Of a stretch of DNA of 64,000 nucleotides, positions 51,401 to 59,434 are shown piece by piece; within the stretch, counting starts at the first letter, position 1; the number at the start of each line of letters is the position of its first letter. The DNA lies in contig NC_014923.1 of assembly GCF_000185905.1 (NCBI RefSeq), positions 1-64,000 on the forward strand, in the 5' to 3' direction. This DNA comes from Mesorhizobium ciceri biovar biserrulae WSM1271 (lineage in GTDB: Bacteria > Pseudomonadota > Alphaproteobacteria > Rhizobiales > Rhizobiaceae). A program made the translations under genes and the position numbers. Below the pieces are notes generated by a model. The model was not told the origin of the DNA. It ran no database searches and saw only the letters and a list, made by a program, of their open reading frames with translations.

Positions 51401-51515
51401 CACGCTGCTGTTCCTGCCGGCGCTTTATGTGACGTGGTTCAGGATCAAGGAGCCGAAGGGCCGGGAAGAGCCACCCGTTCTGGAGAACGGCGAACTGGCG
51501 AAAGGCTCAGCCTAA
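48417..51515 (+). CDS. RND efflux permease (AcrB/MexB superfamily)
   Basis: Proton-driven inner-membrane exporter, 1032 residues, the normal RND size. It has the first membrane helix (MVWYFMLVFVVAGVFSYLNL), large periplasmic loops, and the TM4 proton-relay aspartates in ALGLLVDDAMIAVEMM. The N-terminus with LGREEDPNFTIKTMIIQANWPGAS is shared with pumps of the two-adaptor type. Start ATG 48417 overlaps the second adaptor gene. Substrates cannot be predicted; no TetR or AraC regulator lies nearby. Confidence 0.94.
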   Translation: MKGFNLSDWALNHRSMVWYFMLVFVVAGVFSYLNLGREEDPNFTIKTMIIQANWPGASVKETVQQVTDRIEKKLEELDSLDYTKSVTTAGQTVIFVNLKDTTKARDVVPNWIQVRNMVNDIGAQFPQGVQGPFFNDRFGDVYGNIYAFTSDGLTPRQLRDYVEDARTKILTVPNAGKVDLVGAQDEAIYLEFSTRQIAALGLNQQAIVASLQAQNAITPSGVIQSGPERISVRVGGQFTSEESLRAINLRVNDRFFRLSDVATITRGYVDPPTALFRFNGQDAIGLAIGMKPNANLLEFGEALHKEMDKVLADLPVGVGVHLVADQPVIVEEAVSGFTRALFEAVAIVLAVSFISLGMRAGFVVALSIPLVLAITFTVMAYLGISLQRISLGALIIALGLLVDDAMIAVEMMVARLEVGDNLRKAATYVYTSTAFPMLTGTLVTVAGFIPIGLNNSAAGEYTFTLFVVIAVSLLVSWIVAVLFAPLLGVTILPATMKTKHHDQPGRFTSLFRRVLVGSVRHHWLTIIATVLLFAGSIAGFGLVQQQFFPPSDRPELIVDWNLPQNSSIADTRDQMERFEQRALVGNPDIDHFSSYIGQGAVRFVLAYDVQPANPYFGQTVIVTKSIEARNRVKPALEKLLREEFVGTDAFVKPLELGPPVGRPVQYRVGGPDIQTVRELAQQFAGVISANPKLAAPTFDWNEPQRVLRVDVLQDKARQLGITSSDIASALNSTVGGATITQVRDATYLINVVARSRGAERGSIETLQNMQLPTSTGEAIPLAAVANFRYDLEQPTVWRRDRIPTITVRAGLVGDVLPATVVNELKPSVDAFTAKLPPGYSIATAGSVEESAKSQGPIAAVVPLMLFVMATILMVQLQSFQRLFLVVAVAPLGLIGVVAALVPSGAPLGFVAILGVLALIGILIRNSVILIVQIEDLVREGKDRWAAVIEATEHRMRPIALTAAAASLALIPIAREVFWGPMAYAMMGGIIAGTAITLLFLPALYVTWFRIKEPKGREEPPVLENGELAKGSA

Positions 51516-51527
51516 GGCTTTGCCTGA

Positions 51528-51859
51528 TCATTCGTTGTCGTTGGAGGGCACAGGGCGCGACTTGGCGCGTTGCCATGGCGACGATTTCGAGGTGCGCCAA
51601 GCGTGCCAGCCTTCTGGCAAGTCCGCCAACGCCTGGATGCTTTCGTCCCGCTGCACAACGTTTTGCAAGCTGACGATCATGATATCGCCTTCGTCAACAG
51701 GTCCGGTTTCGCTGTAGGTCCGGTTTCGCTGTTGTGGAATTGCCAACTGCCGTCGTCATCGTCATGTGAGACGTATGCAATCCAATCGCCGCGGGTAACG
51801 ACTGCCCTATCCACAAACACCGCGACATTGGGCGGATCCGCAAACTTCCATTCCTCCAT
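51528..51859 (-). pseudogene. Small hypothetical gene disrupted by a 17-bp tandem duplication
   Basis: Two short frames on the minus strand, 51859-51677 (60 residues) and 51746-51528 (72 residues), join into one protein of about 104 residues if one copy of a 17-base direct repeat is removed. The repeat AGGTCCGGTTTCGCTGT occurs at 51699-51715 and, back to back, at 51716-51732; 17 is not a multiple of three, so the frame breaks. The restored protein reads from MEEWKFADPP through DDGSWQFHNSETGPVDEGD to GWHAWRTSKSSPW and PVPSNDNE. It resembles small DUF2185/Imm33-like proteins (low confidence). A compensating event or strain polymorphism is possible. Confidence 0.75.
51699..51732. repeat. 17-bp perfect tandem duplication
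   Basis: AGGTCCGGTTTCGCTGT at 51699-51715 is repeated without gap or change at 51716-51732. The duplication lies inside the coding region of the small gene at 51528-51859 and shifts its frame. Identity of the copies points to a recent slippage event. Confidence 0.95.
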
Positions 51860-51904
51860 GGGAATTCCCCAAGATGGTTGTTCGGCGCAAAAGAGAAAAC
51901 GAAT

Positions 51905-52654
51905 TCAAGCGGTTCTCACAAACCCGTCGCTGGCCCGCAACAGATTGCGCGTATAGTCCTTGGTCACGCGGCGCTCGACAAGGTCTGCCGCCGCCAGATT
52001 CTCCACCGCCTCGCCGCTTTGCATCACCATCAGCCGCTCGCACATATGGGTGATGATGGCGAGGTCGTGGCTGACCATCAGGAAGGTCAGCTTGCGGCGC
52101 TTGCGTACCTCTTCCAGCAGGTTGAGCACTTCCGCCTGCACCGAGGCATCGAGCGCCGAGGTCGGCTCGTCGAGCAGCAGGATCGACGGTTCCAGAATGA
52201 GCGCACGCGCGATCGCCACGCGCTGGCGCTGGCCGCCGGAGAGCTGGTGCGAATAGCGAAACCGAAAACCGTTGCCGAGGCCGACCTCGTCCAGCGCCCG
52301 CTGGATACGCTTTTCGCCGTCGGCAAAGCCATGGATGGCAAGCGGCTCCTGCAGCAGACGGTCGACGGTCTGGCGCGGGTGCAGCGACCCGTACGGATCC
52401 TGGAAGACCATCTGCACTTCACGGTAGAAGGCCTTGTCGCGGCGCGCGCCGAGCGTCTTGCCGTTGACGACGATGCCGCCCGATGCAACCGGCGCAAGGC
52501 CGGCGATGGCCCGCAGCAGCGTCGATTTGCCGGAGCCGGATTCGCCGACCAGGCCGAAGGATTCGCCCGGCTGCACGTCGAGGCTGACGCCCTTCAGTGC
52601 GCGAAAACGGTCGAAGATCACTTCCAGCCTGTCGACGGCAATCGCAGAAGTCAT
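51905..52654 (-). CDS. Peptide/nickel-type ABC importer ATPase (DppF/NikE-like)
   Basis: Second ATPase of a family 5 solute ABC importer. The 249-residue protein has Walker A GLVGESGSGKSTLL near 37, Q-loop VFQDPYGSLHP, signature LSGGQRQRVAIARAL and Walker B ILLLDEPTSALD. At 249 residues it lacks the C-terminal oligopeptide extension of typical DppF (about 325) and is near NikE size. ATG 52654 overlaps the previous ATPase stop by four bases. The cassette is minus strand: substrate protein, two permeases, two ATPases. The transported solute is not evident. Confidence 0.92.
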   Translation of the reverse strand: MTSAIAVDRLEVIFDRFRALKGVSLDVQPGESFGLVGESGSGKSTLLRAIAGLAPVASGGIVVNGKTLGARRDKAFYREVQMVFQDPYGSLHPRQTVDRLLQEPLAIHGFADGEKRIQRALDEVGLGNGFRFRYSHQLSGGQRQRVAIARALILEPSILLLDEPTSALDASVQAEVLNLLEEVRKRRKLTFLMVSHDLAIITHMCERLMVMQSGEAVENLAAADLVERRVTKDYTRNLLRASDGFVRTA

Positions 52655-53496
52655 GCCGCCCACTCCGGCTTGCGGTCGAGCACCGGCAGCGGGTGGCGGT
52701 CGGCACCGATCTTGGGCATGCAATTGAGCAGGCCGCGCGTGTAGGGGTGCTGGGCCTGGCCGAGTTCGGACGCCTTGAGCTGCTCGACCACCTTGCCGGC
52801 ATACATGACGATGACGCGGTCGCAGAAGGACGAGACCAGGCGCAGATCGTGCGAGATGAAGATCAGCCCCATGCCGCGCTCACTGACCAGCCGGTCGAGA
52901 ATGCCGAGCACATCGAGCTGCACGGTGACGTCGAGCGCCGAGGTCGGCTCGTCGGCGATCATCATTTCCGGACCGGCGATCAGCATCATGGCGATCATGG
53001 CGCGCTGGCCCATGCCGCCCGAAACTTCATGCGGATGCAAATTGAAGACGCGAGAGGGATCACGGATCTGCACCGCCTCCAGCATGGCCAGCGCACGGTC
53101 GCGTGCCTCCGCCTTGCCGACCTCTTCATGGGTGCGCAGCGTCTCGACGATCTGGCGACCGATGCTCATCACCGGGTCGAGCGAATATTTCGGATCCTGC
53201 AGGATCATGGCGATGCGCTTGCCGCGCAGCTTCCTGCGTTCGCGCGGCGAGACGGTGAGCAGGTCGATGCCGTCGAAGGCGAGCTTGTTGGCCGATATCC
53301 GCGCCTGCGGTGGCGTCAGGCCCATGATGGCGCGGCCGGTCTGCGATTTTCCCGAGCCGGATTCGCCGACGATGCCGAGCCGTTCGCGGCCGAGCGAAAA
53401 GGAAACGCCGCGCACCGCCTCGATCAGTCCGGTGCGGGTCGGGAAGGTGACGCGCAGGTCGTCTACGTCGAGAAGCGTTTTCGTTTCTCCGCTCAT
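52651..53496 (-). CDS. Peptide/nickel-type ABC importer ATPase (DppD/NikD-like)
   Basis: First ATPase of the importer, 281 residues, with Walker A GIVGESGSGKSQTGRA near 38, signature VSGGMGQRAMIAMML, Walker B MMIADEPTSALDVTVQ and the C-terminal QHPYTRGLLNCMPKI. The signature lacks the usual GGQRQR form (GGMGQR), as is common in DppD-type subunits. ATG 53496 lies next to a 14-base tandem duplication (53491-53518) that includes the preceding gene's stop, so the usual ATGA coupling seen at the other junctions has been pulled apart here. Confidence 0.92.
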   Translation of the reverse strand: MSGETKTLLDVDDLRVTFPTRTGLIEAVRGVSFSLGRERLGIVGESGSGKSQTGRAIMGLTPPQARISANKLAFDGIDLLTVSPRERRKLRGKRIAMILQDPKYSLDPVMSIGRQIVETLRTHEEVGKAEARDRALAMLEAVQIRDPSRVFNLHPHEVSGGMGQRAMIAMMLIAGPEMMIADEPTSALDVTVQLDVLGILDRLVSERGMGLIFISHDLRLVSSFCDRVIVMYAGKVVEQLKASELGQAQHPYTRGLLNCMPKIGADRHPLPVLDRKPEWAA

Positions 53497-53518
53497 TGGT
53501 CGCCGCTCATTGGTCGCC
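53491..53518. repeat. 14-bp perfect tandem duplication at a gene junction
   Basis: GCTCATTGGTCGCC at 53491-53504 is followed at once by the same 14 bases at 53505-53518. On the minus strand each copy contains an ATGA. One copy holds the stop of the DppC-like gene and the other the start of the DppD-like gene; the first ATG would give only a five-residue peptide. Confidence 0.92.
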
Positions 53519-54427
53519 ACTCCGCGGATCGAGCGCGTCGCGCAGGCCGTCGCCAAGCAGGTTGAAGCCGAGGCTGACGATGAGGATGGCGAAGCCCGGC
53601 GCACCGGCCACCCACCACTGGTCGAGCACGAAGCGGCGGCCGGACGCGATCATCGTGCCCCATTCGGGCAGCGGCGGCTGCGCGCCGAGGCCGAGGAAAC
53701 CGAGCCCGGCGGCGGTCAGGATGATGCCGGCCATGTCGAGCGTCACCCTGACGATCAGGGACGAAATGCAAAGCGGCATGATATGGCGCAGCACGATGCG
53801 GAAGGGCGAAGCGCCCATCAGTTGCACCGCCTTGATGTAGTCGGAATTGCGCACCGTCAGCGTCTCTGCCCGCGCGATGCGGGCGTAGGGCGGCCATGAG
53901 GTGATGGCGATGGCCAGCACCGCATTCTCGATGCCGGGGCCAAGTGCTGCGACGAAGGCCAGCGCCAGGATCAGCTTGGGAAAGGCGAGAAAGATGTCGG
54001 TGATGCGCATCAGGATGGCATCGGTCCAGCCGCCGGCATAGCCGGCCACGGTGCCGACCAGAAGGCCGATGGGTGCGGCGATGATGGCGACCAGGATGAC
54101 CACGTAAAGCGTCCAGCGCGAGCCGTAGAGGATGCGCGACAGGATATCGCGGCCGAGATCGTCGGTGCCGAACCAGTGCTCGGCGCTCGGCGCCAGCAGG
54201 CGCGCGTTCTTCAGGTCGCCAAACGTTGGCGAATAAGGTGCCAGCACGCCTGCAAGGGCGGCAACGACCAGCAGGGCAATGATGATGAGCAGGCCCAGAA
54301 ACGCCAACCGGTTGGCGGAAAAGCGCCGCCACGCCACATAGGCGCGGCCGAGCCTTGCCTGCATGCGCGAGGCCGGCCGCTCGCTGAGCAGCCAGTCGCG
54401 ACGGCTCTGGATGGTGTCGACGCTCAT
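53507..54427 (-). CDS. Peptide/nickel-type ABC importer permease (DppC-like)
   Basis: Inner-membrane permease of the importer. ATG 54427 gives 306 residues with an N-terminal OppC_N segment (NRLAFLGLLIIIALLVVAALAG), about six membrane helices, and the permease loop for ATPase contact near RIARAETLTVRNSDYIKAVQLMG. The C-terminal FNLLGDGLRDALDPR is the classical DppC ending. Its start overlaps the DppB-like stop by four bases; the long open extension upstream is within the DppB-like gene and was rejected. Confidence 0.93.
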   Translation of the reverse strand: MSVDTIQSRRDWLLSERPASRMQARLGRAYVAWRRFSANRLAFLGLLIIIALLVVAALAGVLAPYSPTFGDLKNARLLAPSAEHWFGTDDLGRDILSRILYGSRWTLYVVILVAIIAAPIGLLVGTVAGYAGGWTDAILMRITDIFLAFPKLILALAFVAALGPGIENAVLAIAITSWPPYARIARAETLTVRNSDYIKAVQLMGASPFRIVLRHIMPLCISSLIVRVTLDMAGIILTAAGLGFLGLGAQPPLPEWGTMIASGRRFVLDQWWVAGAPGFAILIVSLGFNLLGDGLRDALDPRSGDQ

Positions 54428-55491
54428 GCGGACTTCGTCCTCGGATCGAGCACACGATACAGCAGGTCGGACAGAAGGTTGATGGCGATGAACACCGAGC
54501 CGATGACGATGGTGCCGCCGAGCACCGCATTCATGTCGGCATTCTGCAGCGAATTGGTGATGTAAAGACCGATGCCCGGCCATGAGAAGACGGTCTCGGT
54601 CAGCACCGAACCTTCCAGCAGTCCGGCATAGGACAGCGCGATCACCGTCACCATCGGCACCGCTGCGTTGCGCAGCGCGTGGCCCCAGATGATGCGGGTT
54701 TCCGACAGGCCCTTGGCGCGCGCCGCGACGATATATTCCTGCGACAATTCGTTGAGCATGAACGAGCGCGTCATGCGGCTGATATAGGCGAGCGAGAAAT
54801 AGCCGAGCAGCGAGGCCGGCAGGATGATGTGGCGGAAGGCGTCGTAAAAAACGTCCCACTGCCCCTGCATTGCGGAGTCGAGGAGATAGAAGCCAGTGAT
54901 CGGCGTAAAGGTATATTCGTAGACGACGTCGAGCCTCGCCGGGAAGGCAACCCATTGCAGCTTGGCGTAAAACAGCACCAGCCCAAGCAGCCCCAGCCAG
55001 AAGATCGGCACAGAATAACCGATCAGGCCGATGACGCGCACGATCTGGTCGATGAGGCTGCCGCGCCTGACCGCGGCCAGCACACCGAGCGGCACGCCGA
55101 ACAACGCGCCGATCAGCGTTCCGAGGGTCGCCAGTTCCGTCGTGGCCGGAAGCGCCCGGCGAATGTCGGTCATGACCGGATTGGTGGTCAGCACGGAGAC
55201 GCCGAAATTGCCGTTCAGCGCATTCTTCACATAGATGTAGAACTGCTCGATCAACGGCAAATCGAGACCCATCTCGCGGCGCGTGCGCTCAACCACATTG
55301 GCCGGCGCCCGGTCGCCGAGCACCGCCAGCACCGGGTCGATCGGAATGACGCGGCCGATGAAGAAGGTGACCGCTAGCAGACCAAGATAGGTCGTGATCG
55401 CAATGACCAGGAAACGGCCAAGCGATGATGCAACAGCGACGGCGCGGGCGCTGCCGCGCCCCGCCGCCACTTCTTTTTCAACCGCGCTCAT
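54424..55491 (-). CDS. Peptide/nickel-type ABC importer permease (DppB-like)
   Basis: First permease of the importer, 355 residues. After an Ala/Gly-rich cytoplasmic head it has the DppB N-terminal helix (AITTYLGLLAVTFFIGRVIP), five further helices, and the EAA-type loop SRMTRSFMLNELSQEYIVAARAKGLSETRI. The C-terminal YRVLDPR is typical. ATG 55491 lies 18 bases after the solute-binding gene stop. An insert near 180-215 (FPARLDVVYEYTFTPITGFY) is usual for the family. The function is assigned only at family level. Confidence 0.93.
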   Translation of the reverse strand: MSAVEKEVAAGRGSARAVAVASSLGRFLVIAITTYLGLLAVTFFIGRVIPIDPVLAVLGDRAPANVVERTRREMGLDLPLIEQFYIYVKNALNGNFGVSVLTTNPVMTDIRRALPATTELATLGTLIGALFGVPLGVLAAVRRGSLIDQIVRVIGLIGYSVPIFWLGLLGLVLFYAKLQWVAFPARLDVVYEYTFTPITGFYLLDSAMQGQWDVFYDAFRHIILPASLLGYFSLAYISRMTRSFMLNELSQEYIVAARAKGLSETRIIWGHALRNAAVPMVTVIALSYAGLLEGSVLTETVFSWPGIGLYITNSLQNADMNAVLGGTIVIGSVFIAINLLSDLLYRVLDPRTKSA

Positions 55492-55509
55492 GCGGCGTGT
55501 CCGCGAGCA

Positions 55510-57153
55510 CTATTCCTTGGACACCGGTCCGACGAAGTTGGTGTCGAAGCTCGGGCCGAGCGCAAAGCCCTTGAGGTTCTTGCGCAGGCCGGCCACTTCC
55601 AGCTGCTGGTGGATGACGACGAAGGGGCTGGTGTCGAGGATTTTCTTCTCGAGATCCTTGTACATGTCGGCGCGCTTGCCGGCATCCTTCTCGAGCAGTG
55701 CCGCTTCCGTCTGCTTGGTCAGGTCCGGAATGTCCCAGGCGTTGCGCCAGGCCAGCGTCTTGGTCTTGGCCGCATCCGAATTGTCCGGGTTCGAGGCAAA
55801 GGTCTGGGCGTTGGAGTTCGGGTCGAAATAATCCTGGCCCCATTGGCCGATATAGATGTCGTGGTTGCGGGCGCGGTATTTGGTGAGCGTCTGCTTGCCG
55901 TCGCCCGGGATGATCTCGAGCTTGATGCCGGCCTGTCCGAGCGTCTGCTGGATCGATTCCGCCATCCCGGTCGTCGGCTGGCCGGTGCGTACGTCCATGG
56001 TTACGCTGAAGCCGTCGGGCAGACCGGCCTTGGCCAGCAATTCCTTGGCCTTGGCGACATCGAGCTTGAACGGATTCTCATCCAATTCGCCGAGCACGCC
56101 CTTGGGCAGGAAGGTCTGATGGATTTCGCCGATGCCCTTGAGGATGGTGGAGCTCAAGGCATCATAGTCGACCAGATACTTGAACGCCTGGCGCACCTCC
56201 GGCTTGGCGAGGTTGGCGTTCTTCTGGTTGAGGCTGATGTAATAGACCGTGCCCTTGGGCGCGCTGGTGGTGGTGAGGTCGGCGTTCTTGGCGATGGCGT
56301 CGAGGTCGTTCGGTTCGAGATTGCGGGCAACGTCGATGTCGCCAGCCTCGAGCGCCAGGCGCTGGCCCGAGCTTTCCTTCATGTTGCGATAAATGACGCG
56401 GGCAAGCTTGGCTTTTTCGCCGTAGTAATTGTCGTTGCGCTCGAGAACGACGGCTTCGTTGGCCCGCCATTCGCGCAGCTTGAAGACGCCGGAGCCGGCA
56501 TAGCCGGTCTTCAGCCAGGCATTGCCGAAGTCATTGTCCCATTTGTAGTCGGCGCTCGGCGTGACCGAAGCGACATGCTCCTTGACCAGCTTGGCGTCGA
56601 CCACCGAAGCCACCGTTGCCGACAGGCAGTTCAGCACGAAGCTCGGCGCATAGGCCTTGTCGACGGTGAACTGGAAGGTGCCGTCGTCGACAGCCTTGGC
56701 CTTTTCGGTGACGTTGTCACCGCTGATGCCAAACTGGCCGATGATGAAGGCCGGGCTCTTGTCGAGCTTGATGACGCGCTCGAACGACCAGGCGACATCG
56801 GACGCCGTGATCGGATTGCCGGAAGCGAATTTCAGGCCGGGCTTGAGCTTGAACGTGTAGGTCAGGCCGTCATCGGAGACGGTCCAGCTTTCGGCAAGGT
56901 CGCCCTTGACCTTGGAGGTGTCGCTGAGGTCGAGACGGACAAGCAGATCATAGGTGTTGCCGGTGACCTCGGCGGTCGACAGCTCGAACGCCTCGCCCGG
57001 ATCCATGGAGATGATGTCGTCGATCGCGAAACCTTCGACCAGCGTGTCGGCGGGCGTGACCGCACCGGCGGGCGCGCCGGCCAGAAGCAGCGCCGACATG
57101 GCGGCACCCGCGAGCAGGAAGCGAGAGCGTAGAGCAAACTTTTCCATCATCAT
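55510..57153 (-). CDS. Family 5 extracellular solute-binding protein
   Basis: Periplasmic binding protein of the importer, 547 residues, with a Sec signal peptide (RFLLAGAAMSALLLAGAPAGA, cut near residue 33). It shows the SBP_bac_5 pattern: LAESWTVSDDGLTYTFKLKPGLKFASG near 85, YYISLNQKNANLAKPEVRQAF near 300, and a long C-terminal lobe with RNHDIYIGQWGQDYFDPNSN. That binding-lobe sequence is of the peptide type, but rhizobial members also take up opines, glutathione or other solutes. Three consecutive ATG codons open the gene (57153, 57150, 57147); AGGGA precedes the first. Confidence 0.93.
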   Translation of the reverse strand: MMMEKFALRSRFLLAGAAMSALLLAGAPAGAVTPADTLVEGFAIDDIISMDPGEAFELSTAEVTGNTYDLLVRLDLSDTSKVKGDLAESWTVSDDGLTYTFKLKPGLKFASGNPITASDVAWSFERVIKLDKSPAFIIGQFGISGDNVTEKAKAVDDGTFQFTVDKAYAPSFVLNCLSATVASVVDAKLVKEHVASVTPSADYKWDNDFGNAWLKTGYAGSGVFKLREWRANEAVVLERNDNYYGEKAKLARVIYRNMKESSGQRLALEAGDIDVARNLEPNDLDAIAKNADLTTTSAPKGTVYYISLNQKNANLAKPEVRQAFKYLVDYDALSSTILKGIGEIHQTFLPKGVLGELDENPFKLDVAKAKELLAKAGLPDGFSVTMDVRTGQPTTGMAESIQQTLGQAGIKLEIIPGDGKQTLTKYRARNHDIYIGQWGQDYFDPNSNAQTFASNPDNSDAAKTKTLAWRNAWDIPDLTKQTEAALLEKDAGKRADMYKDLEKKILDTSPFVVIHQQLEVAGLRKNLKGFALGPSFDTNFVGPVSKE

Positions 57154-57414
57154 TGTGATTGTTCCCTGTTTTGTTGTTTGTTGACCTGAGTTCCCGGCTC
57201 AGGGTTGCGGAATTTTTTCGGGGCCTGGAGACGGCCCCTCTGCCCACTTACCGTCGTGGTTTTTGTCCAGTTGGTCAACACCATATCCGGCGGCCCCGTG
57301 GCGGGCAACGAGCATTTATACGACGGCTCATTGGGCCAGAAAGGCCGGTGGGGTGTCGACGCATAGGCCAGCCAATCGAGGCTGCCGATCGAGAAAAATC
57401 TGCTAATTTCGGAG

Positions 57415-58758
57415 CTATTTCAGCACTGCGACCAGTTCGGCGTCAGGAAAGCAGGTGGCGGCGCGGCCGTTCTTGGCTTGCCATATGCCGATCGAGCGGC
57501 GGGTCTTGAAGCCGGGCAGGCCATCGGCGCTGCCGACGTCATAGCCCTTGGCCTCCAGCGCCCGCTGCAGGGCGGCGATGTCCGAACGGTGCAGCCCGCC
57601 GACCGCGCCCCAGCTGCCGGCGAAGTTCTGATCGCCATGGGCGATGCGATCGGCGCCATGGCCGATGAACAGCGCGTACAGGTCGCTTGTGTTGTATTGC
57701 TTCAGCACGTAGAAATTGGGCGTGGCGACAAAGGCCGGGCCGCTGCGCCCTGCCGGCATCAGCAGAAAGCCTTCGGCCTTCAGCTCACTCACTGGAAACG
57801 GTTTGCCGCCGACGCGCTTGATGCCCATATCAGCCCATTGCGAGATTTTCTTGCCCTGGTCCGGGCCTTCCAGCGAACAGGAAACGCTTTCCGGCACCGT
57901 CACCTCGAATCCCCAGCCACGACCCTTTACCCAGCCATAGTGGACGAGATAATTGGCGATCGAGGCCAACACGTCCGGCGTCGAGTTCCAGATGTCGACG
58001 CGGCCGTCGCCGTCGAAATCGACGGCATGTTTCAGGAACGAGGTCGGCATGAATTGCGGCTGGCCGAGCGCGCCGGCCCAGGACGATTTCATCGCGCCGA
58101 CCGGAGCCAGCCTGCGCTCGACGATCTCGAGTGCGGCAAGCAGTTCGGTGCGGAAGAAGTCCTTCCTGGTCGACATGAATGCCTTGGTGCCCAGCACTTC
58201 GAAGGCGTCATAAGGCATCTTCGCCGCGCCGAATCCGGTCTCGCGGCCCCAGATCGCCAGCAGCACTTCGCCCGGCACGCCATAGCGCTTTTCGATGGCC
58301 GCAAGTGTCCTGGCATTGGCGGCTTCGCGCGCGCGCCCGCCCGCCGTCACCGCGCGAACCGTCTTCTCGGCGAAATAGGCGCCGGGTGAGCCGAATTCGG
58401 CCTGGTGCTGCTTCTGCGGCGTGGCCGCCTTCTCGCCCGGCTTGACCAGGTCCGGCAGCTTCAGATTGGGCTTGATGCCGTCGAAGGCGGCGTCGAAGGT
58501 GGTTTTGGAAATGCCTTTCGCCTTGGCCTGTGGCCACAGGTCGTTCTGCAGCCAGGCGCGGAACTGGTCGTCGATCTTTGCGGCGGAGGCGGGGGTGGAA
58601 AAGACCGAGAGAAGAACTGCAAAAAAGGAAAACAGAGCCAATCTGAGAGGTTTGCGTTCCTTCGCACCCCCCTCTGTCCTGCCGAGGGGGGTGCTTGGCA
58701 CCAGCCTTGGTGGACACGCAAAAATCATGCTCCGCATCCTCTGCCGCAACTTTGTCAA
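57415..58758 (-). CDS. Lytic murein transglycosylase (MltB/SLT_2 type) with peptidoglycan-binding domain
   Basis: Cleaves glycan strands of peptidoglycan. The protein has an exported N-terminus ([20 protein letters not shown]), an SLT_2 domain with catalytic Glu in [14 protein letters not shown] near 172, conserved [24 protein letters not shown], and a C-terminal peptidoglycan-binding domain ([15 protein letters not shown]). The frame begins at TTG 58758, overlapping the recR stop by four bases, but residues about 20-32 are encoded by an 11-bp palindrome (58664-58694). The true start could be an ATG at 58737 or 58728, or an internal codon just before the signal peptide; start unresolved. Confidence 0.9.
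   Translation of the reverse strand: MTKLRQRMRSMIFACPPRLVPSTPLGRTEGGAKERKPLRLALFSFFAVLLSVFSTPASAAKIDDQFRAWLQNDLWPQAKAKGISKTTFDAAFDGIKPNLKLPDLVKPGEKAATPQKQHQAEFGSPGAYFAEKTVRAVTAGGRAREAANARTLAAIEKRYGVPGEVLLAIWGRETGFGAAKMPYDAFEVLGTKAFMSTRKDFFRTELLAALEIVERRLAPVGAMKSSWAGALGQPQFMPTSFLKHAVDFDGDGRVDIWNSTPDVLASIANYLVHYGWVKGRGWGFEVTVPESVSCSLEGPDQGKKISQWADMGIKRVGGKPFPVSELKAEGFLLMPAGRSGPAFVATPNFYVLKQYNTSDLYALFIGHGADRIAHGDQNFAGSWGAVGGLHRSDIAALQRALEAKGYDVGSADGLPGFKTRRSIGIWQAKNGRAATCFPDAELVAVLK
58664..58694. repeat. GC-rich inverted repeat (palindromic element) at the transglycosylase 5' end
   Basis: Perfect 11-base arms GCACCCCCCTC (58664-58674) and GAGGGGGGTGC (58684-58694) around TGTCCTGCC. The CCCCTCTGTCCTGCCG string is one I associate with a repeat common in Mesorhizobium intergenic DNA. 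Here it falls within the predicted N-terminal coding part of the transglycosylase. Confidence 0.65.
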
Positions 58759-59360
58759 AACGCCGTCCGCGAACGCAGCGCCGCGGCCAGCGTGCCCTCG
58801 TCGAGATAGTCGAGTTCGCCGCCTACCGGCACGCCATGCGCAAGGCGCGTCACCTTGATGTCGAAGCCGGACAACTGGTCGGTGAGGTAATGCGCGGTCG
58901 TCTGGCCCTCCACCGTCGCATTGACGGCGAGGATGATCTCCTTGACCTCGCCGCCGGCGACGCGATCAACCAGCGAGCGCATGTTGAGTTGCTCGGGGCC
59001 GATGCCGTCGAGCGGCGACAGCGTGCCGCCGAGCACGTGGTAGCGCACATTCATCGCCGCCGCGCGCTCCAGCGCCCACAGGTCGGAGACGTCCTCGACG
59101 ACGATGATGGTGCCGGCATCACGGCGCGGATCGGTGCAGATCATGCAAGGGTCCGATGTATCGACATTGCCGCAGGTCGAGCAGATGCGCACCTTGTCGG
59201 CCGCCTCGGCCATGGCGGCGGCAAGGGGCGACAAAAGCTGCTCTTTCTTCTTGATCAGATGAAGGGCGGCACGCCTGGCCGAACGGGGTCCCAGCCCCGG
59301 CACCTTGGCCAGGAGCTGGATCAGACGTTCGATCTCGGGACCGGCGATTCGCTTCGACAT
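58755..59360 (-). CDS. recR: Recombination protein RecR
   Basis: Works with RecF and RecO in gap repair. The 201-residue protein has the helix-hairpin-helix [20 protein letters not shown] near residue 17, a zinc finger with four cysteines ([16 protein letters not shown], 60-75), and a Toprim domain with [15 protein letters not shown] and the C-terminal [24 protein letters not shown] 59360 is the conserved start. In many bacteria recR follows ybaB and dnaX; here two genes and a repeat block intervene. recF is at the other end of the window. Confidence 0.97.
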   Translation of the reverse strand: MSKRIAGPEIERLIQLLAKVPGLGPRSARRAALHLIKKKEQLLSPLAAAMAEAADKVRICSTCGNVDTSDPCMICTDPRRDAGTIIVVEDVSDLWALERAAAMNVRYHVLGGTLSPLDGIGPEQLNMRSLVDRVAGGEVKEIILAVNATVEGQTTAHYLTDQLSGFDIKVTRLAHGVPVGGELDYLDEGTLAAALRSRTAF

Positions 59361-59371
59361 CGCTCTGATCT

Positions 59372-59418
59372 AGAGCAATTCCAGGAAAAGTGCGAAGCGG
59401 TTTTCCGTCCGGAATTGC
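59372..59418. repeat. Intergenic palindromic repeat family A, copy 3
   Basis: A 47-base element with GGAATTGC/GCAATTCC-type inverted termini, in the opposite orientation to the copy at 25631-25677 and near-identical to its reverse complement. It lies a few bases upstream of the recR start. Confidence 0.85.
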
Positions 59419-59434
59419 GTCAAAACGAAAAGCT

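Noticed and set aside
51528..51859. Two separate overlapping small genes
   Set aside because: A 17-bp duplication explains both frames as one broken gene, and both contain the duplicated SETGP residues.
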